This document shows positions 1 to 12,161 of a stretch of 64,000 bases of DNA, piece by piece (the stretch's first letter is position 1; each line of letters begins with the position of its first letter). Under the pieces are notes generated by a model, which saw nothing but the letters and a program-made list of their open reading frames with translations, did no database searches and was not told where the DNA came from. A program made the translations under genes and the position numbers. Source of the stretch: Spirodela intermedia (lineage: Eukaryota; Streptophyta; Magnoliopsida; Alismatales; Araceae); NCBI GenBank assembly GCA_902729315.2, contig LR746270.1, forward strand, positions 4,342,221-4,406,220, written 5' to 3'.

Positions 1-96
1 AGTTTAGTTCAACTACCGTAAAATTATTCTAATATGCCAGAATTCTGGTTGCATGAAATTACGGTTGCGTAGTACCCAATGGATGAAGTGGATTAC

Positions 97-165
97 TTGT
101 GGTAATGAGCAGCGAGAGGACAATTACGAGCAGGACGATGACGGGGAACACTTGTCCACGCTCAT
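97..165 (-). pseudogene. Defensin-like signal-peptide exon, frameshifted (gene runs off the window)
   Basis: This is homologous to the 70-nt signal exons elsewhere in the window, starting ATG at 165 and ending at a GTAATC donor (96-91). It is 69 nt long: one base is missing near the start, so the frame breaks before the hydrophobic segment. The TATA element upstream is degraded relative to the copies near 6.2 and 35.2 kb. The cysteine-coding exon would lie to the left of base 1 and cannot be seen. Its inverted-repeat partner is the signal exon at 38467-38536. Confidence 0.75.
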
Positions 166-419
166 GCGCAAAGTAGGTTTGACGAAGCCAAGGATGACAG
201 AGAGAGAGAGAGATGAGATGAAGTGAGAAGCCGCGCTGCGACTCCTATTATTTAGACAGAAGAAAAGCCACAGTACACCTTTTCATGCGCTGTTTATCAT
301 GTTTACAGTTTGAGAAAGTTAATACCAGCTTAAACAAGATGAGGACGATACATCCGTATCAAAATTATTGACAATAACTAGTGGAGCATGTACCCAAGCC
401 CCACCACCGAAGATCACGA

Positions 420-1200
420 CGTCAGTGGACTCCACGTCCTCTCTCCAGCAACCACGCCAAGTGTCGAAGTCACCCCACGTCGCTGCCGCCGGACCCAAGT
501 GAAGGATCCGAATTTCTATTATTACTAGGCGTCGTGCAGGTCCCACCCTACCTCGTGGTCAACTCTTCCCTCTCTCGTCAGTGGCCGGACGCCCCCTCTG
601 CAAGCCTTCGCTTGCCCAACGACGTGCTGACGATCGTCCATCGGAGCGCTGACAGTGCGTTGCGTACGTACCTCCCACGGCACCCCGCCCTGCGCGCCGG
701 TCTCCAGCCCTCGACGACCACCGCGTGCACCCTGCGCGCCCCTCTCTGACCATCCTCTTTGGTGGATCTGCGATGGGCTCATCCTCTTCTGCTCTGCCAT
801 CGACGTCAACATTGTGACGTGCAAACGCCGAAGGTCCCCTCTCGACCCTCTTTGGTGGTCGTGTGTTTTGATTTCATCCCATCTTTCCTCATACGTGTTT
901 CCACCGCCATCGGATTTACCCGAGTGGGCTGCGATTTTCTTGTTTAGAGGCCGACTAAGATTTTGAAATGTGGAGCTTTTTTTTATCACGGTGACCTGAG
1001 ACAGTACTCCCGCTTTCGATCAAGGAACGGAACTGTCTTCTCACCTCATCACAGTCGGTTTTCAAAGGTTTGGATCCGATCGTGTCTGAGTTTTGTGGCT
1101 TGTTATTTGCCCATTGTGTTCCCTACCCATTTCATCCGCATCAGTCATATTCATCCTGCATCAATAACAGCTGTAGGTGAACATTCAGTGTCCTAGAACG
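420..1200. other. Left-arm-specific insertion without a recognised gene
   Basis: The right arm joins the sequence matching about 345-420 almost directly to that matching about 1215-1345, so this 0.8-kb GC-rich stretch is extra in the left arm. It holds overlapping short open frames on both strands with no domain that I recognise. It could be a transposon fragment carrying host DNA. I did not find clean terminal repeats or a target-site duplication. Confidence 0.45.
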
Positions 1201-1344
1201 CACCGATTCTAGCTATTGCCAAAGTATCCCCTTCTGCCATCGAACAAAAACTTATCCGGTAAACGAGCAGCAAGAGTAACTGTGAGCCAACAAGGCGGCT
1301 GTGGGTGTACTGGAGACATCCCACCGTCAGATTTTGACCGCTAA

Positions 1345-2611
1345 TATTGGGCCAGGTGGTAGATAAGTCAAACTTGAGTTCGACCTCACCTAACAGTAAG
1401 GTTCCCCTTCATATGAATGTGCCTGTCCGTCTCACTTCGTGTTTTTTTCTTCATCTTCTTCTTTCCTGTTTGCATCTACGAAAGTCTTTTCCGGTATCAC
1501 ACGAGGTCAATATATCCTATTTTCTTTCTTAGCGCCATGCAGAATCAGTCACATCACCAGTGGGTGAATATATGGCTTCAGGATGGGTACTGAAAGGCCT
1601 GGACCGAGTCCAGCTACCGACGGCCCCCATCACAATTCTTCGGAAGGCTTTGACAGAGCGGAATAGTCGTCGCAGAGTAAGCAGGTATAGGGGACTACAT
1701 CAGGAACCCTAATCCGGTAAATGCCGATCCGGATCCTGATAGGAATTACATTTCTCCAATCGCCCGATCAAGAAGAAGTGCTCTGTTTTGTAAAACTAAT
1801 AATAATATACGGATATATTCACAATAATGTAAAGTTTGTATAACTATATGAAATTCCCAAGGATATATGAGCACATTGCAACTCTAATGCAAGATTATTT
1901 TATAAAATCGTAAAGCTGTCTCAGAACTTCTTTCCGTTTGTATGAGGCATGTTCTAATATGGAAATCGTGGACAACAACAGTTGCTAGTACTTCGCAGTT
2001 GTCCGTCTTTCTCAAAGGTGGCATCGCAAGTGTCGAATGGCTGCATTGTGAGCAGCGTATGGGGAACGAGAGTCAAGTAGATGGCGGAGGAGATGACAGT
2101 GAATGGGGCGCACTACAATAAGAAATGTGAACAAAATAGAAGCAATGGAGACGAAAGAAGCAGCGAGGGGGAAGGCTGTGGCAGTCTTTGCTCTAGTGAG
2201 CCTCTGTCGAGTTCATGCTGGCATAACTATTTTCTCCAACTCCTCTTGTACTTGGTACTTTGTGGCTTCCATCATCAATCAAAATGTTCTGGACGACTTT
2301 AAGAGTATCAATAGATTAATCCCAGATTGCGTGGACTTTTAGAGTCCCATCAATCCTGAAGATGTACAAAACTTACGAATCTTGTAGGATTACTAAATAA
2401 AGTATAAAATTTACCACAGTGAGACATATTAGTCAATCGATAAAAGAAATCCTCGGATGCTTCAAAAAAATTAGGCTTCCTGTTGGGTTGCAAACAAGAC
2501 AACGCCGTCATTATTATACAATAATTTAGTTATTGGGCCCTCAAAAGTTGATAATTACTATGCTATGCAAATTACGCCTTAAAAGCTAATGGCCAACAAG
2601 ATTCATAAGAC
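1345..2611. repeat. Tandem repeat unit A of the left arm
   Basis: This unit repeats, in the same orientation, at about 3358-4690. Matching points are 1345-1430 with 3358-3440, 1560-1760 with 3700-3880, 1905-2100 with 4010-4150, and 2440-2610 with 4490-4690. The right arm has only one such unit (about 36.78-38.05 kb, reversed), so the tandem duplication is specific to the left arm or was lost from the right. Small open frames inside are not conserved between copies, and I see no gene. Confidence 0.8.
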
Positions 2612-3357
2612 TAAATGATGGAATCAATATGAAGGTTCATTCCCTTACATGGACCCACGAGGAGGAAGAAGAGGGAGGAGAAAAGCCCACGTCACCCATG
2701 CACCCCTTCTCCCCTAAAGAAGGAGTCTCTCCCTCCAAGAGACACCGCTTGACATCCTTCGGGAGGGGACGCCTCTAACTACCTTCCTCTATTCCCTATA
2801 AATACTCAAACTCAAGAATTTAGAATTTAGAATCAAGAAGGTCCGTGTTATCCCTCTCACCTCTTGGATTAGAGGGTTCTTTCTCCCTCATTCGCCCCTT
2901 GGACTGGGGGTTCCTCTGCTCCTTTCATCGCCTCTTGGATTAGGGGCTTCCTCTCTTCTTCTCGCCCTCTTGGATTAGGGAGACCTCTTTCTCTTCCTCT
3001 TCACGTCGTCCTCATCTGCCCCGTCGTCGCCGTTCCCCTCCTTGACATCCGCCCCGTCGCCGCCACTCTCCTTCTCGCCAGCCAACCCGTCGTTGTCGTC
3101 CCGTCTCCTTGTCGGCTGTCCCATCACCGCCACCCCCCTTCTTGCCAGCCTCCTGTCTCCGTCGTCCCGCCTTCTCGCCGTCCGCCCCGTCGCCGTCGTC
3201 CGCCTCCTCGCCGTCCGCCCCGTTGCCGTCGTCACACCTCCTCGCCGTCCGCCTATCGCCGCCACTTCTGTTCCCCGCCGTCCTTCCCGTCGCCGCCACT
3301 TCTTCTCCTCGCCGTCAGAAACCCTAATGTTGTACATCGCCGTCGCAAATCTCCATT
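2612..3357. repeat. Insertion between the tandem units, with TATA-like box and two minisatellites
   Basis: This segment separates units A and B and is absent from the right arm. A TATAAATA lies near 2807. Downstream are about four copies of a CTCTTGGATTAGGG-type motif between 2863 and 2980. A GC-rich array with a period of about 33 bases, built on CTCGCCGTCCGCCCCGTCG, follows to about 3320. Long open frames here on both strands are explained by the repeat period. A retroelement leader or LTR is possible but not shown. Confidence 0.5.
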
Positions 3358-4690
3358 GCTAATATTGGGCTAGGTGGACAGTCAAACCTAAGTGACATCA
3401 CCTAACAGTGAGCTCGCTTCATCTCTATCCACCTATCTGTCTCACTCTCTGTGTTTTTTTCTTCGTCTTCTTCTTTCCTGTTTGTATCTTGGAAAGTCAT
3501 TTATCACACGAGATCAAAATATCTTGATTTTCTTTCTTAGCGCCACGTAGACTCAGTCACGTGAGAACTGTGCACATTCAAGTTTCATTAATAGTTCTCT
3601 GACTTCTCAACTTGTGACTGTAGTTATTGTCCACGGACCTGACCCTCAATTCTCCATTCGTTCTAAGGGCGGAGTTGTATCAGGTGTAAATAATGAGTGC
3701 ATATAAGGCTTCAGGACGGATACTAAAAGGCCTGGACTGAGCCCAGCTACCCACAGCCCCATCACGATTCTTCGGAAGATTCTGACAGAGAGAAATAGTC
3801 GTCGCAGAGCAAGAAGGTATAGGGGACTACATCAAGAACCCAAATCCGGTAAATGCCGAACCTGTTCCTGATAGAGATTAGATTTATCACATCTCCCGAT
3901 CAAAGCGAACTGCTATTTTTTGTGCATCTAATAACAATATATTAACTATGCGAAATTCCCAAAGATATATGAGTAATTTTGCAACTCTAATGCAATATTA
4001 CTTTATAAAATCTTAAAGCTGTGTCCGAACGTCTTTCTGTTTTGTACAAGGCAGGTTCTAATATGGAAATCGTGGACAGCTGTTCTAGTAGTTGGCGGTT
4101 GTCCGTTTTTCTTCAAGGTGGCATAGCTTGTGGCAAATAGCTGCATTGTCAGCAGGACAGTTGCCTACTAGATTAGAGTGGATGGCGGAGGAGATGATAA
4201 TGAATAAGGGGCACGGAATGTGAAGAAAATGGAAGCAGTGGAGACAGAAGATGCAGCGAGGTTGAAGGCTGTGGCAGTCTCTGATCTGGGGATAACTAGT
4301 TTCTCTAGCGCCTCTTGTACTTACTTCGTGGCTTCCATCATCAATCAACATGTTCTGGACGACTTTAACAGTATAAATAGCTTGTGAACATTCTGAGTGC
4401 CGTTAAAGGTCAACATGCGTAAAATTTACACATCTTGTAGGATTACAAAAGAACGATAGAATTTACGATCGTGGGATATATGTTAGTCAATGGATAAAAG
4501 AACTCCTCCGACGCTTCGCAAAAGTTGGGCTCCTTGTAGGGTTATAAACAGGACAGCGCCGTCATTCTTATACACCAGTTATTTAGTATTAGCCACTCAG
4601 GTTCTTTTGTACCTTCAAAGGTTGATAATTACTATGCTATGCAAATTGGGACTTGAAAGCAAATAGTCAACAAGACTCACAAGACTAAGC
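3358..4690. repeat. Tandem repeat unit B of the left arm
   Basis: This is the second copy of the unit at 1345-2611. It also matches the right arm (about 36.78-38.05 kb, reversed) and a central copy (about 19.3-19.88 kb, reversed). It runs into the 3' flank of the defensin gene at 5.6-6.1 kb. I see no gene in it. Confidence 0.8.
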
Positions 4691-4979
4691 CCAGTTCAAA
4701 AGCATCGTCTAACTTCCTCATTTTCTGAAAAAATGATTATCAAATATATCCTCATATTTACCTAAATGAATAAGTTATTTGGATTCAATTGAGACAATAT
4801 TGAACAAATAAAAATATTAAAGCAGTTCATTTTGTAATTATTACAATCGTTTCATGGTGGTCATATAGCATGATTATTAATTTTGAATGATAAATGAAAT
4901 TTTCGTCATCAATGTGATTCCAATAGAATATGGCTTCGTCATAAGCAAAATCATTCCTTTAGGTGTATTCCAATAGAAA

Positions 4980-5545
4980 CAACCTCAAACATCGAGTCTA
5001 TTTATCGACTCCAGCCCAAACTGGGACTGATATAAATGGGATTTATGATGCCCCCACGATTCTATTTATTGCACCCTCATTTGTTTAGAGGCATAGATCA
5101 TTTTAAGATCTTAAAGGTCCCGGCAACCCCCAAGCGTCGGGCGTATCCAGCCCGTTGGCCTGGGCCAGGCAAGACTTGGAGCTTGTTCTGCCCCTTCACA
5201 TCCTTACCAGTTTTTGTCCGGGTAAATGAAATCGCTGGCTAACATTATTTTCAAGCTTAATTTTTACTTTAATTTTAAACCATAGTCCGACAACGTTGTA
5301 TCCCCTTGAGGATAAAGCCCACTGCTTCTACACGATTTCATGTATCAAGATAGGAGACGCTTTGACGAACGACAGAGATTTTAAAGCAAAGAAACTTATT
5401 CCACAGACTCAAGACTCGACCGACGACCTGTCACCGACAAAGGAGAATATAGAGGAGGAAGATGACGCATACAACACGAGGTTGTTTATTACGACAACAC
5501 GCTTATTTAGTTCTCGAGGACGCTACAGACGGAACCACTGAGCTC
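4980..5545. repeat. Conserved 3' flank module of the defensin locus (copy 1 of 3)
   Basis: This GC-mixed stretch lies downstream of the minus-strand defensin at 5621-6126. Closely similar copies lie at about 35.93-36.48 kb and 18.6-19.02 kb, both reversed relative to this one. The two arm copies keep comparable open frames (5036-5242 and 36232-36438; 5296-5541 and 35933-36199). These frames run antisense to the defensin transcript, resemble no family I know and carry indels, so I treat them as chance frames in a duplicated flank. The start of the module probably includes the defensin 3' UTR. Confidence 0.6.
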
Positions 5546-5620
5546 CCCTCCTCACCAGACAATGAGCAAGCCATACCGGGAACAGAGCTGAGGGGGCTGC
5601 CAGTCAGTCCAGGTCGCTGA

Positions 5621-6126
5621 CTATGGGCATCGCTTGTAACAGATGCATCGACGAGGAAAAATGCCCCGGCAAACTCCATAAAGGTAACCCAAACTCCTGC
5701 ACCTCTGTGAGCATGGCGGGCCAAAGCAGCTCCCTATGTGCCGGCTGCAGAGCCTCTGGACCGCTTCCACAGTCTGCGATAACTCTCAAGCAGAACCTAC
5801 GTCAACGTAAAAAAATAGTGTCATGGAATCATACGAACTTTTATGAAACCCATCGGCACAGATAGCGATGTTACGAACATTATGCTTCAGTTGAGGATCA
5901 TTAATTACTTGTTAAATGATCAATTCCCAATAAGGAAGAACCGTGTACGCACAGATTTAGTTTAGTTCAACTACAAAAGATTATTCTAATATGCTAAAAT
6001 CCTAGATGGATGAAATTACTCCCGAGTGATCCCCAATGGATAGAGTAGAGGATTACTTGTGGTACTGAGCAGCGAGATGACCATAACGAGCAGGAAGACG
6101 ACGGGGAACACTTGGACACGAGCCAT
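5621..6126 (-). pseudogene. Plant defensin-like gene with one premature stop
   Basis: There are two exons. Exon 1 (6126-6057, 70 nt) codes a signal peptide starting MARVQVFPVVF and ends at a GTAATC donor. Exon 2 (5796-5621) follows a GTAG acceptor. In the spliced frame the fourth codon of exon 2 is TGA (5788-5786), where the right-arm copy has CGA. Otherwise the frame runs to a TAG and holds all eight cysteines. From Cys1 the spacings are 6, 4, 3, 9, 7, 1 and 3 residues, with a gamma-core of the form GVC-x7-C. Intact members of this family are secreted and stabilised by four disulphides. The TATA box (6219-6225), start codon and splice sites are all kept. The call is a very young pseudogene, a CpG-type mutation, or a sequencing error. 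Confidence 0.85.
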
Positions 6127-6218
6127 GCGCAAAGCAAGCTTGAAGAAACCGATGATGATGGAGAGAGAGAGGGAGAGAGAGAGATGGGATGAAGAGAGGG
6201 GACACGCTGGGGCACCTA

Positions 6219-6225
6219 TTATATA
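6219..6225 (-). promoter_or_regulatory. TATA box of the 5.6-6.1 kb defensin-like gene
   Basis: TATATAA on the minus strand lies about 95 bases upstream of the signal-exon ATG. The same element stands at the same distance before the right-arm copy (35241-35247) and the orphan exon at 13604-13673. Confidence 0.6.
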
Positions 6226-6249
6226 GACTGAAGAACAGATGTATGACAC

Positions 6250-8755
6250 TTCAACATGCGCCGTTTGATCATCTTGAGGACGCCTTATTGATGGTTTTAA
6301 GGAAAATGTGACTTAATCTACGTCGGGATTAACGTTGATAGAAGCCCTAGGGTAATGGTCAATTCGCCCGGACGCACCACGCCGGTACTGCGGTCATCGA
6401 CGTTAGTCTAGCCAATGGGCAGCTAGAGTGCTAGTGAACAATAGAATTCAATGCAGGGATAAGGCCAGCCCGTATTGACATTTTGATTAGACTCATTTAG
6501 TGCTATGTGGATAGATAAGTACTCAAAATTGAGGACGACTTTACCGTTCCCCTACACCTCAGTCCATCTGTATTTTCTATTGTCTCCTCCCCGACTTCTG
6601 CATCTGTATTTTTATTCTTCGTGGCATCTAAGTCAATGACAGTGAAAGGAAGATTGTGAAGGCACGAGATTCTAAAATACTATTATGACTAATAAAATTT
6701 TGAATGAGGATATCTCTACTGGGATGAACTAAATTCCTAAATTTGCCATTTTTTTTACGCTGACACATGGTTCGGCATGAATACATTGGGCTCCCGGCAA
6801 ATCCTCCTAAGCCTGGGTCGGCCTAGCCCCGCACATCCCCAGCAGGAGCCGCTTCGGTAGGAAAGAGGGGCTTGATCGTCACTCGGGAGGGACAAGGAAC
6901 ATCAGGTAAGGGGCCCATATCGGGCAACAATCCGATCCGGATATGGATCTGATTGGGCATATCGACCAATCCCAGAGAAATTGTAATTGAGGGAAAAATA
7001 ATAATAAAAAGGATATAAGCGAAACGACCGATCCCAAAACAGCAATTTTCGTCTTCTTGACACGAGGACCAGTAGCTAATGACTGGATTAGCAGTGATTC
7101 AGTGCGGATGGTTATGACAGAGATGTGGCAGATAGAAATAAATCGGAGGAATTGAACCTTAACACGGAGATATGGGATGAGCTGGCAATGTATGATGTTA
7201 GGAAACAATATGCTATGAGGGAGTGCACTGGGGGCCAACTAGGAGGCTTCTGTTTGGCAGAGGAGGGATAGTAACAATCCCTCCTCGTAAATTAAGCCTA
7301 CTATTGTCTCAAAAAGAAGAATATCTGTCTATATATGTATTAATTGACATTGTGCCTACGTAACAGTACTATAGCTCTTAATCATGTAATCCCAACCTGA
7401 CTTACATGTCACATTTAGATGAATGATTTTTTGAGAACGATAGAAGAAGCTCAAATTATTGGAGTTGTTGGGAATGATCTATCAGTTCCTAATGGGCTCC
7501 AAGGGACTTTTTAGTGTGTACGTGGTTCCAAATCCATGGCAGTTAATAGTGGGCCAAGGGGCAGTGCCCCCTATGCGGAGGTCTCAAGGGAGCCAATGGC
7601 CGCGGAGAAAAAATTGGTTCTCCGTGTGACTAAAAGTTTTGATCATCAGACTTGTTATTAATGTATCTACTACTCAAATTCTCAGCACCTTATTTATCCT
7701 TATAACTTAGAATCAATGCGTGATTAATTGAGTGGCTTTCACAGCTAAATTACTTGTTACTCTAAAGAAGTCTAAGATGAAGCACAAAATATTTAATCTT
7801 GAAATATGGCTGAGATATTAGTGAGGCAGGACATTGTTGAGATATGGTCATACCGTATGCCGATTGGGCCATACACCAGTCCAATAAGAGTGAGAATCTC
7901 CGAAATCTCAACTCTTTTAGATTATGTCGGAGGGCATTTTTGTAAATTCTTGCGGGTTGTACACATTACGGTTGAATCCATAACTATGGCTTCACTTTTG
8001 TCCCGTTTGTGTTTACTCTTGGCGACTCTGCCCCTCTTTCACGCCACAGAAGTCCCGAAGATGTACCCCTAATATCAGTTTTCTCTCCATGCCAATATCT
8101 ATCTCTCGGTTGTCTCTGTTAATCAGTATCCTTGACCTTCACTTCCCCAAGGTTCTTTTCTCTCGGAGCAAGGTCTGCTTTCATATTGTTTGGGGAAGGC
8201 GCAGCCACGATATAATATTGAAACAGTCCACGGAATCATAATCAATTGTTAAAATTATCAAATCCTATTTCATACGAAGTTTCTGATACACATTTACCCA
8301 TACATTTAGGTAGACTTCTATTTGTGTCATTTATGATAAGTCGTATTTAATATTCGACATCACAAAATATTTTAGGCGTAAATTTCAGCATATATTCGAA
8401 TTATCTCAGGATTTTCAGTGAGCAACATCTATCAATCTTATTAAAGAGACTGCATGAGATTCTGATGATCATCTGCAAATCACATCGTGGATTCAAAACA
8501 TAGGCTAAGTGACACGTTGAAATAAAAAGTTATCTCAAGATTATAAGATGAACCCTCTAAAATATTTGGTCACTAGGTCATGGCGTGAACCTCCCTAACC
8601 TCCCTTCCTGGAGTTTTCCTGATTGTTTATGTATAGCGAAGTTTGATGAGAACTATGTTGACTTCTCAACAATTAATAGAGGTTAATGGTATTTGTGGAT
8701 GTGCGCTAAATTTACTGCATTTCATATGCCTGGAGGAAGGTCCTGGCCCAAGAAA
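6250..8755. repeat. Duplicated upstream flank, no gene recognised
   Basis: This stretch matches the right arm in reverse (about 30.7-31.63 and 33.7-35.2 kb) and parts of the central copies (about 13.75-13.99, 15.61-16.07 and 17.7-18.4 kb). Open frames such as 6879-7238 (-) and 7806-8072 (+) have partners in the right arm. They have no recognisable domain, differ in length between copies and are not preceded by convincing gene signals. Confidence 0.6.
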
Positions 8756-10300
8756 AGAGACTGTGGTAGAGTTCCGTTCAAGCACCCCACCATTGATTGG
8801 AATTTTGAGTAACCAAGAACCATTTTTTTTCCAAATAATACCCTCATTTGAGACTTTATTCTTAACCGTAGGAGGTTTGGATATTTGAAGCCCCCCGCTA
8901 TCATGAGTCACAACGTCGACAAGAGGTTATGACTCTGGACGATCTGTCCTCTTGGGGGTGAAGCCTGTCGATCTCAAACAGGTCAAAAATATTACAAGAT
9001 GGAGTCACAGACTCAACCCCGTAACATCTCGTGGGACGTCGCACAGAAAGCCACGTGTCGTCACCACGGGTTCCAATGGGCCAGCAGGGATCCACAGCTG
9101 TTCTTCTGGGCCTGGCTTGATGTAGTAGCAGTGACAACAAATGAATCATCATCATTCTCCCCTGTCGAAGCCATTCATCATGAGGATTTCTGAACATTGA
9201 GCACGATTCTTCTATAAAGTTGATAATGCTCCATTTTCATATGCACAGTAAGGTTAAATAATGTTAATGTCGCATAATTCTCAAAAAATGATATATATTT
9301 GGTGAAAAATATGATTTAATTTTTTTATTATTTTTGATAATATTTTGGAATTGTCTAGAATCAAATCAACTCAAGAATGAACATGTGTGCACAGATGTGT
9401 TGACCTTTGAAGGAAACACGATCTGCACATTAAATGAAAACGTAAAAAAACCTAAAATAAAAATATTAATTCTATTGACTGTCCTACTCTAACCTATTTT
9501 ATTTGAGTTTTACTTTATTTTTCAAGGCCTAAAAGCCTTGAAAAGAATTATATAAATTTTGGGATCAAGGAAACAACCCATTTTCGTGAGCTCCTAATTA
9601 TGTGAGAAGAACTATTCAAGCATGAGAAGGGGCCTCATTCAAGACCAGAAAAAACCCATTAGGAGAGCGTCTAATATAGTCAAAAGAGCAAGTGGAGAGA
9701 TATAAGGAAGATTCACTCAAATAAGAAGCAGTTATGAACTGAAAAAAAACAAACCAGAATGCGAGTACTGATCTTGAAGGGGGAGCTCCGATCCTGAAGG
9801 ATGGGGGCTAAATCCTTGGAGAGAGGGGGAGAAGAAAGAAAGAAGAGAGGAAAGAAGGGATTGAGTGGCTGGTGGACGGACCAAAGGCAAGGAAGAAAGT
9901 TGAAGAGCAAGGCGAAGAGCAAGGGATCTTGGCGCTAGCTGACTACATTCAACAAAGTCCTTTGGAATCTTAATTTTTGTGTGATTTTTTTTTCTGTTCT
10001 TTGGGTGACAGACATTGAACAAAGAGAACCTTTCTCAAATTTATTTAATCGAAGTATTTTTCTTCTTATTTTTTAGGTGATAGACAACGAAATGAAAGAG
10101 CTTTAAGTTTCATTCTAAGTTTTCACCATTGCAAATTTAATTAAGTTTTAATTATACTTCATTACACACTCTTTTGTTGTCCTTGGTGACAGACAGAAAT
10201 AAAGATATTTCTGTTCTAACTTTTAAATTTTAATTGAAATTTAATATTTTACAATGTTTTTTTAAGGACTTTGCTGCATGATGAATAGTTGAGTTTGATT
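8755..10300. other. Left-arm-specific insertion, AT-rich
   Basis: The right arm runs directly from sequence matching about 8750 to sequence matching about 10305, so this 1.5-kb segment is extra in the left arm. It carries a decayed defensin exon (about 9098-9195, -) and its downstream flank, then AT-rich DNA with short runs of the motif GGTGACAGAC near 10.0-10.2 kb, which suggests retroelement-derived sequence. No terminal repeats were identified. Confidence 0.5.
9098..9195 (-). pseudogene. Relic of a defensin-like cysteine exon
   Basis: Read on the minus strand, this segment aligns with the 3' half of the defensin exons at 28.7 kb and 21.9 kb: an AGG-x-GGCTTCG stretch, a run of CATCAT-like codons, then a segment ending in a TCAAGCC-G-GCCC tail. 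Several cysteine codons are replaced and the frame is broken. The DNA below it (about 8930-9060) matches the flank at about 22.05-22.22 kb, which confirms the relationship. Confidence 0.6.
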
Positions 10301-11190
10301 TTCTTTTTTTTCACGAATTTATTTCTTTTTAGTTTATCCTTGATTGATAACCAGGGCAGGTCTAAAATTCATTTATTTTCAATTCATTTCGGATCTTTAC
10401 TTCAAATATTTCAAAACATTCTCAAAGTTAATAGAATCTACTCTATTGAAAATTACCCTTCTCATCTTTCTACGTCATAATTTTTAAACTAGTTTCTTCG
10501 ATTTGTGATTTAAACATCTCCTCATTATAACCTTCCATCTTATCTGAAGATATTCAAAGAAATAAACATACGAAATTAATTGATAAACGAGGCTGATAAG
10601 CAATGAAGAGAGTTTTATCATTAACCTTATCCTATTTGGTCTTTCTTCTTTTCCTTTGACTACTTTTCATTTAAAAAAAATTAAAATCAATTAAAATTAG
10701 TTCTCACCATTATTGAGGTTACACTAATTCTAAAATTCATTTAGAAGGTTTCATTATGAATATTATAAATTTGTATGTATTGAAACATGACAACTAATGT
10801 TTAATCAAATGTCAACCGTGGTTTCATCATCATCGAAACCATTCCATGAAGTCCATCTAATTTCACCGATGTCTAGTGGAAACCTGATTTTGGCCCTTCC
10901 AGATGCAATCATAGTGGGCAGTATTATGACAACACAATTACATTTATTTAACAATTATTAGAGTTTTAGAGTCATGTATGCTTTCAAGGTTCTAATATTG
11001 GTGTAACCAGCATAGAGTATTCATCTGAACTAGGCTGAGTAGTAGAGGGCATTAGGTCATCTTAACCTTTTGAGATTGAGTGCTGAAGAGTATAAATTTA
11101 TTGATTGACATCCTTAGGGAATATCAGTTTCAAACATTTTTAACTCCATACTTAGCTACCATGGTAATATTTCAGTGGAATATATGTTGG

Positions 11191-11808
11191 TAGATTGTTG
11201 GAGGTGTCAGCCCATCATGTTTGACTCAATCTAGAGATGTCCGAGGAGTCTCCTCCTATTTGACCCATTCGGGGGATGTGGAAAGAGTGAGGGATAGAGT
11301 CACAATTGTCACCTCATCCCCATTGACTCATTTAGGGGTTGTGCAGGGAGAGAGTGGGAAATGAAGGTGGTTGAAACCATTACTTTTGAGATGTGGGGGC
11401 CTAGCCACATGTAGGTCAAGATTGCCTCCTTTTGGGTTGGTGGTTATCTTCTCTTTTTCTGTAAATAAGATATGTATTTCTTCTTTTATGAGTATGATAG
11501 ACAATAAAAATCTCTCTTTTGATTTTATTATCTCTCTCCATTAACATTTTTCCTTTTCTTGGTCTTTTTTCTTCTTTTTATTATAGGTAAAGTTCTTATA
11601 GAAAGAGATAAGAGTTTATTGTTGACTCTCTAGTATGTGAGTCATCTCAAGAGCATTGAGACGTAGATTAGAAGTGTTTGGTAGAAGTCCCTTTCTTATC
11701 AAGACTCTTGATAGTTAGGTGATTTCTATTTTATTCTGACTGATATCTAGAAATTAAATTTTCATTATTATTGTGATCTTGTACTTGCATATTTATTCCT
11801 ACATAGAT
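11191..11808. mobile_element. Solo LTR (608 bp) with 5-bp target-site duplication, left-arm copy
   Basis: The element spans 11196-11803, begins TGTTGGAGG and ends CCTACA (TG...CA). It is flanked by perfect TAGAT direct repeats (11191-11195 and 11804-11808). There is no primer-binding site or internal domain next to it, so this is a solo LTR. The same insertion occurs in the right arm at 29158-29771, and an uninterrupted ATCTA target stands at 21458-21462 in a central copy. A diverged, truncated relative lies at 12940-13372. Confidence 0.85.
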
Positions 11809-12161
11809 ATGCCAATGTCAATCTATCCTCGTAGGGATGGAGCTCATTAATTACACTTGACATCTTTTATCAATGCATGGAAAGATAAGAAGAACAACTG
11901 AGTCAGAGAAAACAAAGAAATTTATTGTAATATCGGTGATTGGTCTTATTCCATGGAATCATAAGACATGAGTGATAATTAGTGACCAGTCAAGCACAAG
12001 AGGTTGAGGATGAAGAAGGCATGAAAACAACCCGAAGTGGTTGATTACGGCAACACTTATTTGGTTCTTAAGCAAGGTACAGATGGACCCCCTCACCAGA
12101 CAAGGACCCAGCCACACCAAGAACAGCATTCAGGGGCCTTCCAGCCAGCCATGGGCAATGA

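Noticed and set aside
3012-3362. Overlapping long open frames on both strands rich in Arg, Ser, Pro or Gly
   Set aside because: They are produced by a GC-rich array with a period of about 33 bases, which stays open in several frames.
5036-5242. Conserved short frame with a partner at 36232-36438
   Set aside because: Similarity is explained by the segment duplication. The frame is antisense to the defensin flank, and the start of the frame and several residues differ between copies.
6879-7238. 119-codon minus-strand frame with hydrophobic segments and a partner at 34404-34589
   Set aside because: The partner copy is much shorter, no family is recognised, and it lies in duplicated flank.
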